NCBI GenBank assembly: GCA_910588825.1
Contig: CAJURF010000037.1
Span: forward strand, 1 to 32,940
From: an uncultured Lachnospiraceae bacterium
GTDB lineage: Bacteria; Bacillota; Clostridia; Lachnospirales; Lachnospiraceae
Reading direction: 5' to 3'
Length of the DNA stretch: 32,940 nucleotides
The position numbers were made by a program, and so were the translations under genes. The notes beneath the pieces were generated by a model. That model was not told the DNA's origin. It saw only the letters and a program-made list of their open reading frames with translations, and did not search any database. Shown in pieces: positions 24,965 through 32,940 of the stretch. Position 1 is the stretch's first letter. Every line of letters begins with the position of its first letter.

Positions 24965-26074
24965 ATGAAATATGGACTGATTGGTTGTGGGCGTATTGCA
25001 GCAAATCATATAAAAGCTGCTATCGATAATAAATTAGAAATTGTTGCGGTGTGTGATATAATTTTACAAAATGCGCAGAGTTTGTTAAAAAGAAATGGAT
25101 TTGAGAGTAACAAAAATATTGATTGCTATGATGACTATATAAAGATGATATCAGAACATCCAGAGCTTGATATAATAGCGATTGCAACTCCTAGTGGGTC
25201 ACATGCAGAGATTGCAGTATACTGTATTGAACATGTAATTAATGTCATTATAGAAAAACCAATGGCAATGAATATGAGTGATGCAGAGCAAATTATTCAA
25301 TTAAGTGAGGAAAAAGGAGTTGCAGTATGTGCTTGTCATCAGAATCGGTTTAATATTGCAGTACAAAAAACACGAAAGGCATTAGAAGCTGGTCGTTTTG
25401 GAAGGTTATCCCACGGAAGTATTCATGTCCGATGGAATCGGGATAAAAGTTATTATAATCAGTCAACCTGGCGTGGCACATGGGCAGAGGATGGCGGATG
25501 TTTAATGAATCAGTGCATTCATGGAATTGATCTACTTCGTTGGATGATGGGAGATGAGGTGGATAGCGTTTATGGAATTATGCGTCAACAATACCATTAC
25601 TATTTAGAAACAGAAGATGTTGGAGTGGCGACGGTTACATTTAAAAATGGGGCCATTGGTACAATTGAGGGTAGTACAAATGTCTATCCAAGGAATTTGG
25701 AGGAGACTCTTTATTTGTTTGGCGAAAATGGTACAGTAAAGATTGGCGGTAAATCAACGAATAATTTGGAAGTATGGGATTTTGCTGATGAAACAACAGA
25801 TGATCAGGGAAATAGAGGATTATCAGAATATATAAGTAATATATATGGCAATGGTCATGCTAGTATATATGCGGACGTTATAAATTCTATTCAAAATAAA
25901 CGGAAACCTTATGTAGATGCAGTTGCCGGCCGAAATGCATTGGAATTGGTTCTTGGCATTTATCAGAGCATGAAGACTGGACAGCCAGTTAAATTTCCAC
26001 TAAAAGAATTTTCAAGCGTAGACATGATAGGGATATTTGAAAAGAATAATGCACTCGATATAGTTTTTAAGTAA
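24965..26074 (+). CDS. Gfo/Idh/MocA oxidoreductase, WbpB-like
   Basis: WbpB oxidises the 3-hydroxyl of UDP-GlcNAc uronate to the 3-keto sugar that WbpE aminates. Seen: MKYGLIGCGRIAANHIKAAI (Rossmann GxGxxA), AIATPSGSHAEIAVYCIEH, the hallmark VIIEKPMAMN (EKP), ACHQNRFNIAVQKTRKALEA, GRLSHGSIHVRWNRDKSYY, WRGTWAEDGGCLMNQCIHGI (catalytic His region), and DLLRWMMGD. Length 369. ATG 24965 has AGGTGG 5 bases upstream. The Q-NRFN-x-AV and RWNR segments are typical of WbpB rather than of other MocA members. It depends on the 23500 gene for its substrate. Confidence 0.85.
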   Translation: MKYGLIGCGRIAANHIKAAIDNKLEIVAVCDIILQNAQSLLKRNGFESNKNIDCYDDYIKMISEHPELDIIAIATPSGSHAEIAVYCIEHVINVIIEKPMAMNMSDAEQIIQLSEEKGVAVCACHQNRFNIAVQKTRKALEAGRFGRLSHGSIHVRWNRDKSYYNQSTWRGTWAEDGGCLMNQCIHGIDLLRWMMGDEVDSVYGIMRQQYHYYLETEDVGVATVTFKNGAIGTIEGSTNVYPRNLEETLYLFGENGTVKIGGKSTNNLEVWDFADETTDDQGNRGLSEYISNIYGNGHASIYADVINSIQNKRKPYVDAVAGRNALELVLGIYQSMKTGQPVKFPLKEFSSVDMIGIFEKNNALDIVFK

Positions 26075-26111
26075 CTTGAGCATTCTGATGTTTTCTATTA
26101 AGGAAAGCGGT

Positions 26112-27077
26112 ATGGTTGAAAAAAACGGGATACATAAAAAAAATAAAATATTAATAGGAAGTAACGGCGGGCTCACAGGCATTTATTTAGCTAGAAAACT
26201 TAAAAAATTAGATAATGTCATATTGTATGGGGCAGATAGTTCAGATATTTGTACAGGTAAATTCTTTGTTGATAAACAGATGTATCTGCCGAATGCAAAA
26301 GAAGAAAAGTTTATTGAACGGCTTATTGATCTCTTTGAATCTGAAAAGATTGATATTTATTTGCCTACACATTCCGAAGAGATAAAAGTAATCGCGATGA
26401 ATGAATTTGAAATACGTAAATTATCGAAAGTGGAATTTGTTGTTTCGCCTTATGAGACGTTCGAGGCGTTAAATGATAAATTGGCCGCAAATTTTAGCTT
26501 ACATCAAGTAGGTATTCCTGTTCCAAAACTTATAGAAGGCTTAAGTAAAGACTATCCTATCTTGATGAAAAGCAGGGAAGGGAGTGGAAGTAGAGGAGTA
26601 ACTTTGATTGAAAACTCAGCTATTCATAAAGCATATTTGGATACTTGTGTTGATAGAGTGTTTTTTCAGTTAATACATGGAAAAGAATACACTGCAGACT
26701 GCTTATTTGATAAGGAAGGAAATTTAGTAGGTTTTAATCAAAGACAGCGATTAAAAACAATAGGAGGGGCAGTTACGGTCTCTCAAAATGATTATTGTTT
26801 TAACATTGAACCTTGGATTAGGAAAATAGCAGGTTCTTGGATTTTTAGAGGGTGTGTTAATTTTCAATATATCGTTGAAAATGGAATCCCTTATTTCATT
26901 GATATAAATTTGAGATATCCATCAGGAGGGTTGCCGTTAACCGTTCAATCAGGGTTTGATATACCTAAATTAGTAGTACAGTTATTGCTTGATGAACCTA
27001 TAGTTTTTGAATATGGAAAATTCAAAAGTTCAGAAATAAAAATGTACCGTTATTATGAGGAGATTTTTGAAGAATGA
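26112..27077 (+). CDS. ATP-grasp ligase (CarB-like fold)
   Basis: A 321-residue cytosolic ATP-grasp enzyme; the family joins a carboxylate to an amine through an acyl phosphate. The preATP domain starts KNKILIGSNGGLTGIYLARK; IYLPTHSEEIKVIA and VVSPYETFEALNDKLAANF follow; the ATP lid is YPILMKSREGSGSRGVTLIE; then LIHGKEYTADCLF and the metal site YFIDINLRYPSGGLPLT (D-x-N-x-R). ATG 26112 has AAGGAA 7 bases upstream; ATG 26088 and a TTG at 26076 are alternatives. It ends by ATGA overlap with the HAD gene. Between WbpB- and WbpE-like genes, an amide bond on the uronic acid or its amino group is the likely product; substrates unknown. Confidence 0.8.
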   Translation: MVEKNGIHKKNKILIGSNGGLTGIYLARKLKKLDNVILYGADSSDICTGKFFVDKQMYLPNAKEEKFIERLIDLFESEKIDIYLPTHSEEIKVIAMNEFEIRKLSKVEFVVSPYETFEALNDKLAANFSLHQVGIPVPKLIEGLSKDYPILMKSREGSGSRGVTLIENSAIHKAYLDTCVDRVFFQLIHGKEYTADCLFDKEGNLVGFNQRQRLKTIGGAVTVSQNDYCFNIEPWIRKIAGSWIFRGCVNFQYIVENGIPYFIDINLRYPSGGLPLTVQSGFDIPKLVVQLLLDEPIVFEYGKFKSSEIKMYRYYEEIFEE

Positions 27078-27673
27078 GGTTTCTTGATTTGGATGGGACA
27101 ATTCTTGATCTGTGGCCGAGATATTACAGTGTATTTTGCGAATTGCTCCGTGCAAAAAATATCACTCTGCAACAATATAAAAGTAAGAAGTTATGCCTTT
27201 GTAGAGACGATGCAGTGGCGGCATCTTTTGGGTATGTGTTGCCTGCTGATTATTTTATTAAAAAGGCTGAGTTACTAGAAGATAGGGAATTTCTCAAACT
27301 TGATGGCTTGTATCTATCTGGGACACAGATTGGGATGTTGTTTGAGGGTGATAATACTATGATCCTTACAAAAAGAAGAAGATTGGATAATTTAAATTGG
27401 CAGCTAAGAAAACTAGGAATTGATCTACCAACAGTTGTAATAGAGGATTTAACAAAAAAACAATGGATTCAGTTAAATTATCCGGTAGAAAGATCTGAAA
27501 TGATAGGGGATTCAATAATGGATCTAGAAACGGGACAATTGCCTAATGTTTTGCCAGTAATGGTTGGATATGGATTAGGGACAAGAAAACAGTTTGATAG
27601 TGTTAAAATCCCATATATATATATAGATTCGCCAAATGAGTTGATTGATTATTTAAAAACTAGAGGAATTTGA
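27074..27673 (+). CDS. HAD-superfamily hydrolase, small
   Basis: 199 residues. Motif I is RFLDLDGTILDL near the N terminus, a helical cap follows, motif II MILTKRR, a lysine in VIEDLTKKQWIQLN, and motif IV MIGDSIMDLETGQL. This is a class I HAD phosphatase with a small cap. It is translationally coupled (ATGA) to the ATP-grasp gene, so the two probably act in one step or on one substrate. The substrate cannot be predicted. Confidence 0.82.
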   Translation: MRFLDLDGTILDLWPRYYSVFCELLRAKNITLQQYKSKKLCLCRDDAVAASFGYVLPADYFIKKAELLEDREFLKLDGLYLSGTQIGMLFEGDNTMILTKRRRLDNLNWQLRKLGIDLPTVVIEDLTKKQWIQLNYPVERSEMIGDSIMDLETGQLPNVLPVMVGYGLGTRKQFDSVKIPYIYIDSPNELIDYLKTRGI

Positions 27674-27694
27674 TAAAAGAGGTGAATGATTTAA

Positions 27695-28834
27695 ATGGAA
27701 TTTCGAGATTTAAAAAGACAATATGAGATTCTAAAACCTCAAATTGATCTGTCTATTTCTAATGTGATTAATACAGCTCATTTTGTTTCTGGTTCACAAG
27801 TGGAAGCGCTGGAAAATCAACTGGCAGAGTATGTTGGGACAAAATATTGTATAACTTGCGGTAATGGTACCGACGCATTGATTCTTGCGTTAATGGCATG
27901 GGGGATTGGTCCAGGAGACGCGGTTTTTGTACCAGATTTTACTTTTTTTTCAAGTGGAGAAGCCCCGGCTTATTTGAGAGCAACTCCAGTTTATGTTGAT
28001 GTAGATAGGGAGACTTATAATATTGATCCTACCAAGTTAGAATTGGCAATATTAAAGGTGAAGGCTGAGGGGAAATATACGCCAAAAGTTGTAGTGGCTG
28101 TTGATCTATTTGGTCAGCCGGCAGATTATACTAGTATTGAGCCTATTTGTAAAAAATATGGTCTGTTTCTTTTGGAAGATGGAGCGCAGGGCTTTGGAGG
28201 TTTGATTAACGGGCGTCGGGCCTGCAGTTTTGGTGATATTTCTACGGTTAGCTTTTTTCCGGCAAAACCTCTTGGGTGCTATGGAGATGGTGGAGCAATT
28301 TTTACAAATAACAGTGAATGGGCTATTTTGTTGCGGAGCTTAAGCGTACATGGGAAAAATAAGAATGATAAATATGATAATGTTAGAATTGGTATGAATA
28401 GCAGGCTGGATACTCTTCAGGCGGCCATCTTATTACCTAAATTTGAAGTTTTCAGAAAATATGAATTAGATAACGTGAATCAGGCGGCAGATTGGTATAA
28501 GGAAGAGTTGAAAGACTATGAGTTTTATTTGCCAGTGGTCAAAGAAAATTTTAAAAGCAGTTGGGCTCAGTATACAATACGACTGCCAGAAAGGGTAAAT
28601 CGGCCCTTTGTACAAATGAAATTGAAGGAAGAAAACATTCCGACAATGATATATTATACAAAACCCATGCATAGGCAAAGTGTTTTTTGTGGTACGTATA
28701 GTTCTAAAGCAGAGTGTCCTGTGACAGAGGAACTATGCGACACAGTATTAAGTTTGCCAATAGGACCTTATATAACAAGAAAAGAAGTAGAAAATGTAAC
28801 AGGGTTTTTGAAAAAGCTTATAGATATAAAGTAG
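27695..28834 (+). CDS. DegT/DnrJ/EryC1 aminotransferase, WbpE-like
   Basis: A PLP-dependent transaminase of nucleotide sugars, 379 residues. Seen: MEFRDLKRQYEILKPQID, FVSGSQVEALENQLAEYVGT, CGNGTDALILALMAWGIGPG, FVPDFTFFSSGEAPAYL, LLEDGAQGFGG, and STVSFFPAKPLGCYGDGGA with the PLP lysine K191. The FFPAKPLGCYGDGG segment is characteristic of WbpE and related 3-aminotransferases. With WbpA- and WbpB-like genes it would make UDP-GlcNAc(3NH2) uronate. AGAGGTGA precedes the ATG. Confidence 0.88.
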   Translation: MEFRDLKRQYEILKPQIDLSISNVINTAHFVSGSQVEALENQLAEYVGTKYCITCGNGTDALILALMAWGIGPGDAVFVPDFTFFSSGEAPAYLRATPVYVDVDRETYNIDPTKLELAILKVKAEGKYTPKVVVAVDLFGQPADYTSIEPICKKYGLFLLEDGAQGFGGLINGRRACSFGDISTVSFFPAKPLGCYGDGGAIFTNNSEWAILLRSLSVHGKNKNDKYDNVRIGMNSRLDTLQAAILLPKFEVFRKYELDNVNQAADWYKEELKDYEFYLPVVKENFKSSWAQYTIRLPERVNRPFVQMKLKEENIPTMIYYTKPMHRQSVFCGTYSSKAECPVTEELCDTVLSLPIGPYITRKEVENVTGFLKKLIDIK

Positions 28835-29073
28835 TTATGGTATTAATGATATATATAAATAAAGATATATTGTTAAAATTATAGAATTTAGCTCTCAAAA
28901 AATAATTTTTAATATGGCAATTATATTCTGGAACAATCTCTGTTTTTATACATATGTAGGGAACTAGTCGCTGCATTAGAGCTTTAGCGTAATGGTCATA
29001 AACCATTTAGAAATGATTTTTCGAGAAAACGAAAGCAGGGATTAAAATTTTTAACTGATCGGAATGTATTAAG
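28835..29073. other. Intergenic stretch, AT-rich, no gene
   Basis: 239 bases. It holds a 6-bp perfect hairpin AATGGT/ACCATT (about 28991-29007) without a T-run. No clear promoter or coding frame. Confidence 0.4.
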
Positions 29074-30318
29074 ATGAATAAAATGAAAAAGAGGATGCTC
29101 TTAATTACACATGGTTTTCCTTTTGGAGAAAATGAAAGAGGATTTATATGTGAAGAATTTGCAGAGTTAAAAAACGCCTATGAAATAAGTATTTTATCTT
29201 GTGGAACGGACAGATTAATAAAATATTCAATACCGGATTTAAAAGATATTCAGATAGAACAATATGATTATAAAATAAATAGTTTCATGGTAATGTTACA
29301 GATTTTAAATGCAGACGTATGGAAGGAAATCATAAAAGCCAGAAAAAATTGTAAAAAAGTTCTTTTCTTTCGTAGGATAAGAAGTATCCTGTCATACAAT
29401 TATAAAATAGGAGTGGCAAAAAAGGAAATAGAGAAGATTATAAGAAATACCCCAATTGATCTTATTTATACATATTGGGGTACTGAGGAATTGGTTGCTG
29501 CATTACGTATAAAAAAGAAATTTTGTAATATGAAAGTAATTACAAGATTTCACGGATATGATCTATATCTGGAAAGACAAGACACATATTGGCAACCTTT
29601 TCAAAAATATAAAGCAGAACATTGTGACAATATTTTTTTTGTGTCTGAGGCAGGGAGAGATTATTTTAACAGAGAATGGGGAAGTGAAGAAAAAAGTGAA
29701 GTATCTTATTTAGGCACTCCATGTGTGGGGCAAATACGAAGCTCTATATCAGATACATTAATCATGGTCAGCTGTTCTAATCTTATTGAATTAAAGAGGG
29801 TAGATCTTATAATTGAGGCGCTAAGTTCTTTGCCAGAAGATATTAAGGTATATTGGCATCATATTGGAGATGGTATAGAATCATCTAAATTGCAGAAAAT
29901 GTCAATGGAAAAGTTTTTATCTAAAACAAATATTCAGTGGAAATTTTGGGGATATATTCCTAATAAAGATATAAAAAAGGTTTACCAAGATTTGATGCCT
30001 CATCTTTTTATTACAACATCTTCCAGTGAAGGGCTTCCAGTATCTGTTCAAGAGGCATTCGCAATGGGAATACCGGCAATTGGGACAGACGTAGGTGGAA
30101 TGGCAGAACTTATCAAAGATCAAAAAACAGGATTTTTACTTAATAGTAATCCTACTATAAAGGAAGTTTCTGATGCAATAGAAAAGTTTTACAATATGTC
30201 GATAGATAAAAAGAAAAAAATGTGTGATTTGGCTTATCGAATGTGGAGCTTTAATTTTAATGCTGAAAAAAATGCGCGATATTTTGTAAAAGCAATTGAT
30301 AAAATACTGGAGAGGTGA
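29074..30318 (+). CDS. Family 4 glycosyltransferase
   Basis: 414 residues with GT-B fold: RMLLITHGFPFGENERGFIC at the N terminus, DLIYTYWGTEELVAALRI, TRFHGYDLYLERQDTYWQPF, VSYLGTPC, LIMVSCSNLIELKRVDLIIE, IQWKFWGYIPNKDI, and the C-terminal SSSEGLPVSVQEAFAMGIPA (E-x7-E) followed by GTDVGGMAELI. The FHGYD and P-F-x-E segments resemble exopolysaccharide GT4 enzymes such as colanic-acid type. The start ATG has no clear Shine-Dalgarno; a second ATG is four codons in. The donor sugar is unknown. Confidence 0.87.
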   Translation: MNKMKKRMLLITHGFPFGENERGFICEEFAELKNAYEISILSCGTDRLIKYSIPDLKDIQIEQYDYKINSFMVMLQILNADVWKEIIKARKNCKKVLFFRRIRSILSYNYKIGVAKKEIEKIIRNTPIDLIYTYWGTEELVAALRIKKKFCNMKVITRFHGYDLYLERQDTYWQPFQKYKAEHCDNIFFVSEAGRDYFNREWGSEEKSEVSYLGTPCVGQIRSSISDTLIMVSCSNLIELKRVDLIIEALSSLPEDIKVYWHHIGDGIESSKLQKMSMEKFLSKTNIQWKFWGYIPNKDIKKVYQDLMPHLFITTSSSEGLPVSVQEAFAMGIPAIGTDVGGMAELIKDQKTGFLLNSNPTIKEVSDAIEKFYNMSIDKKKKMCDLAYRMWSFNFNAEKNARYFVKAIDKILER

Positions 30319-30379
30319 GGCAATTTATAAAAACTCAGGAGACCACTATCAATTGTTTGGATTTAGTAAGAGGCACATA

Positions 30380-31372
30380 ATGAATAATGAAATTGTTGTA
30401 TCTATATGCTGTATGACATTTAATCAAAAAAGCTATATTGGACAAACACTTAAAAGCTTTTTAAACCAACAGGTAGAATTTAAATATGAGATCATAGTTC
30501 ATGACGATGCATCTACGGATGGAACAACGGAAATATTAAAAGAGTTTCAAGAAAAATATCCTGACATTGTAAAACCTGTTTATCAAACAGTTAATCAATA
30601 CAGTAAAGGTAAAAATATCTTAAAAGATTATATTATTCCTGTATCGAAAGGAACATATTTGGCTTTTTGTGAGGGTGATGATTTTTGGTGTGATAAAATG
30701 AAACTGCAGAGGCAAGTAGATTTTTTGAATCAACATAAAAATTATTCTGCGTGTGTACATAATACATCAATTTGGAATCAGGAGACAAATAGTATAAACC
30801 AAAAAATAAACAAACTGGATTTTGATGTCCAAAATATTACAATTGAACATATTTTAAAATGGGATGCCAACGTTCCTTTCCATACTTCATCCATAGTATG
30901 TAGAAAATCGATATTTGGAAAAGAACTTCCGGAATTTTTTACAATTCCAAAATCTTTTGGAGATTATCCATTAGCTCTTTATATGGCAATGGAAGGGAAG
31001 ATTTATTACTCTAATGATACTATGTCCGTGTATAGACTATTGGTTCCAAATTCTTATTCAAATAGAATTAGGAGTATTAATTTTCAAATAAGAAAAGAAT
31101 CAGAAAAACTTCATATGCTTAAGGAATTTAATCGATATTCGAAATACCAATATAATGGGCTAATAGAAGAAGAAATATTAAAAATAGAGTTTCGGTTGAA
31201 CATAGAAAAAGGAGATTTTAAAAAGAATTTTTTGCCTAAATATAAGAAAATAAGAAAGGAGATGAAAATAGATCAAAGAATAAAATTATACATTAAAGCT
31301 TATTGTATACAAATATATCGTTTGTATTGCTTAGTGAACCATAAAAAAGAAGGTGGCTCAATATTTAAGTAA
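30380..31372 (+). CDS. Family 2 glycosyltransferase
   Basis: A GT-A transferase of 330 residues. The first 110 residues are conserved: VVSICCMTFNQKSYIGQTLK, SFLNQQVEFKYEIIVHDDAS, TDGTTEIL, and the metal-binding AFCEGDDFWCDKMKLQRQVD. The rest is variable and basic at the C terminus (many Lys). The ATG 30380 is preceded by AGAGG; the 28 codons before it overlap the GT4 gene. The YIGQTL and GDDFW motifs fit enzymes adding a sugar in surface glycans. Confidence 0.88.
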   Translation: MNNEIVVSICCMTFNQKSYIGQTLKSFLNQQVEFKYEIIVHDDASTDGTTEILKEFQEKYPDIVKPVYQTVNQYSKGKNILKDYIIPVSKGTYLAFCEGDDFWCDKMKLQRQVDFLNQHKNYSACVHNTSIWNQETNSINQKINKLDFDVQNITIEHILKWDANVPFHTSSIVCRKSIFGKELPEFFTIPKSFGDYPLALYMAMEGKIYYSNDTMSVYRLLVPNSYSNRIRSINFQIRKESEKLHMLKEFNRYSKYQYNGLIEEEILKIEFRLNIEKGDFKKNFLPKYKKIRKEMKIDQRIKLYIKAYCIQIYRLYCLVNHKKEGGSIFK

Positions 31373-31478
31373 CCTTTTTGGCTGTTTTTAGAGTAAAACC
31401 AAGACAGACAATACAGGATACTACCTGAATTATCCGATTGACTAAAAAAGTAAAAATTAGTATATGAGGAAATTTATT

Positions 31479-32591
31479 ATGAAAAAAGACATCTTTGTTA
31501 CTCGTTCATCTATGCCAAGTTTAGAGGGATACATAGCTGAAATTCAAGATATATGGGACAGTCATTGGCTGACAAATATGGGATTTAAGCATCAGGAACT
31601 TCAGGGACAGCTAATGTCATATTTAAATGTTCCGTATATTGAGCTGTTCACCAATGGACATATGGCACTTGAATTATCACTTCAGGCGTTTGGGTTTAAT
31701 AGCGGTGAAGTGATCACAACGCCGTTTACCTTTGCCTCAACTACTCACGCTATTGTTCGCAACAGGCTTACTCCAGTTTTTTGTGATATTGACCCACTGG
31801 CATTTACGATGGATGTACAAAAAATAGAAGCGCTTATTACTGATAAGACAGTTGCCATTGTTCCTGTACACGTATATGGGAATATATGCAATATCGAAGG
31901 AATTAGACATATAGCAAAAAAATACGGATTAAAAGTCATATATGATGCGGCTCATGCTTTCGGAGAAATATACCAAGGCAAAGGGGTTGGCTCTTTTGGG
32001 GATGTTTCCTGTTTCAGTTTCCATGCTACGAAAGTATTTAATACGATCGAAGGGGGAGCCGCAGCTTATAAGGACCAGGATTTTGGGACAAAGTTGTACC
32101 GCTTGAAAAATTTTGGAATCCGTGACCCGGAGACAGTGGATGGAGTAGGAGCAAATGCTAAAATGAATGAGTTTTGTGCTGCAATGGGGCTTTGTAACTT
32201 AAAAAATATAGACAATGAGATTGAAAAGAGAGAAAATGTAGCACAAAGATATCGGATGCATCTTGAAGGTATTGAAGGTATTCAGCTCAATATAATACAA
32301 GAGGGTGTAAGACCTAACTATGGATATTTTCCGGTTGTCTTTGACGAGAAAATATTTGGAAGTAGCAGGAATGAAGTGATGGGAAAATTAGCAGAAAATC
32401 GTATTTTCACGAGAAAATATTTCTATCCGTTGACGAATACATTTGACTGCTTCCACGGTCGGTTTGATGTGGATAAGACTCCTGTAGCGCTCCGAATCAG
32501 TAAGCGTATACTGACGTTGCCGATGTATGCGGATTTGGAGATAGAAGATGTGGATAGAATATGTGAGATTATATTGAGATGTAAAATTTGA
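31479..32591 (+). CDS. DegT/DnrJ/EryC1 aminotransferase (VioA/FdtB-like)
   Basis: A second PLP transaminase of nucleotide sugars, 370 residues and clearly different from the WbpE-like one. Seen: IFVTRSSMPSLEGYIAEIQD, SHWLTNMGFKHQELQ, LFTNGHMALELSLQAFGF, ITTPFTFASTTHAIVRN, VIYDAAHAFG, and VSCFSFHATKVFNTIEGGAA with PLP lysine K185. The FTNGHMALE and HATKVFNTIEGG motifs match dTDP-4-keto-6-deoxyglucose 4-aminotransferases of the VioA/QdtB/FdtB type. ATG 31479 has GAGGA 8 bases upstream. The next gene is an acyltransferase, which may N-acylate its product. Confidence 0.86.
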   Translation: MKKDIFVTRSSMPSLEGYIAEIQDIWDSHWLTNMGFKHQELQGQLMSYLNVPYIELFTNGHMALELSLQAFGFNSGEVITTPFTFASTTHAIVRNRLTPVFCDIDPLAFTMDVQKIEALITDKTVAIVPVHVYGNICNIEGIRHIAKKYGLKVIYDAAHAFGEIYQGKGVGSFGDVSCFSFHATKVFNTIEGGAAAYKDQDFGTKLYRLKNFGIRDPETVDGVGANAKMNEFCAAMGLCNLKNIDNEIEKRENVAQRYRMHLEGIEGIQLNIIQEGVRPNYGYFPVVFDEKIFGSSRNEVMGKLAENRIFTRKYFYPLTNTFDCFHGRFDVDKTPVALRISKRILTLPMYADLEIEDVDRICEIILRCKI

Positions 32592-32609
32592 ATTTCTGGA
32601 GGATTATAA

Positions 32610-32940
32610 ATGGAAAAGGATAGTCCAGCACTGTGCGGAGAAGATAACAGACAGAAAAGAAGCTCTAATTTTGAGTTGCTTCGTATTCTTACAATGCTAT
32701 GTATCATCGCACACCATTATGTGGTCAATTCTGGTATAACAGAAAAGATAACACAGTCAAATGTATTGCAATGGAATTCAGTATTTGCGCTTATCTTTGG
32801 GTGGGGAGGAAAAACGGGTATCAATGTGTTTGTGCTGATTACTGGCTATTTTATGTGCAAATCTAAAATAAGTCTGAAAAAATTTCTAGGAATATTTTTT
32901 GAGATAGAATTTTATGAAATTGTGTTTTATGTGTTTTTTA
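32610..32940 (+). CDS. Acyltransferase-3 family membrane protein, 3' end outside window
   Basis: The first 110 codons are visible. After a short hydrophilic lead comes SSNFELLRILTMLCIIAHHY, the family's first membrane helix with the Arg and His-His pair (R-x9-HH), then a second segment FALIFGWGGKTGINVFVLIT with GYFM. This is the OafA/YrhL-type acyltransferase that O- or N-acylates surface sugars from the membrane. The ATG at 32610 has GGAGG 7 bases upstream. The frame runs off the right edge. Confidence 0.85.
   Translation, partial: MEKDSPALCGEDNRQKRSSNFELLRILTMLCIIAHHYVVNSGITEKITQSNVLQWNSVFALIFGWGGKTGINVFVLITGYFMCKSKISLKKFLGIFFEIEFYEIVFYVFF

Noticed and set aside
31444..31470. TTGACT-N17-TATATG promoter-like pair before the second aminotransferase
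   Set aside because: Transcription would start inside the ribosome binding site, leaving almost no leader; likely chance in AT-rich DNA.
1..32940. CRISPR arrays, tRNA or rRNA genes
   Set aside because: No regularly spaced direct repeats and no tRNA- or rRNA-like sequence were noticed by eye.

Overview
The window looks like a chromosomal segment of a Clostridia member, most likely Lachnospiraceae. The rplM-rpsI pair, ClpB, strong AGGAGG-type ribosome binding sites, COG4185-type toxin remnant and transposase remnants all fit that group. This is judged by reading the proteins, not by any database search. No tRNA, rRNA or CRISPR array was seen.

Left part (1-4050), mostly minus strand: the first 654 codons of clpB, with a sigma-A promoter overlapped by a half-degenerate CIRCE-like operator; a small intact ORF followed by a start-less, C-truncated COG4185/zeta-type kinase remnant; then the rplM-rpsI operon. 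The rplM leader is about 310 nt. It starts with a nested hairpin and contains a 158-bp palindromic, MITE-like element flanked by TTA repeats.

Middle part (4054-13709): a scrambled surface-polysaccharide locus. A 5'-truncated Wzz/BY-kinase-like gene lies head to head with a hexapeptide acetyltransferase that has lost its middle. Then come, on the plus strand and tightly coupled, a family-2 glycosyltransferase, a Wzy/ligase-like membrane protein, a LicD phosphotransferase and a PglK/MsbA-like ABC flippase. The flippase overlaps an AAA-ATPase/PD-(D/E)XK protein that lacks its Walker A segment. A second, complete relative of that ATPase follows.

Junction (13710-16343): a graveyard of three different transposases (IS630-like ORFA, IS4-type YREK transposase, ISAzo13-like), all broken. 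It coincides with a visible change to AT-rich DNA.

Right part (16344-32940), plus strand: an AT-rich capsule/exopolysaccharide cluster. It encodes a Wzy-like polymerase, an Alg14/Alg13-like split glycosyltransferase, a large COG5610-type HAD protein, two GT4-like transferases, a WbpA-WbpB-WbpE-like set for a 2,3-diamino-uronic acid nucleotide sugar, with an ATP-grasp enzyme and a small HAD phosphatase inserted between WbpB and WbpE, then further GT4 and GT2 enzymes, a second DegT-family aminotransferase, and the start of an acyltransferase-3 membrane protein. No initiating phosphoglycosyltransferase, WbpD acetyltransferase or Wzx flippase is seen in this part, so the locus probably continues past the right edge.
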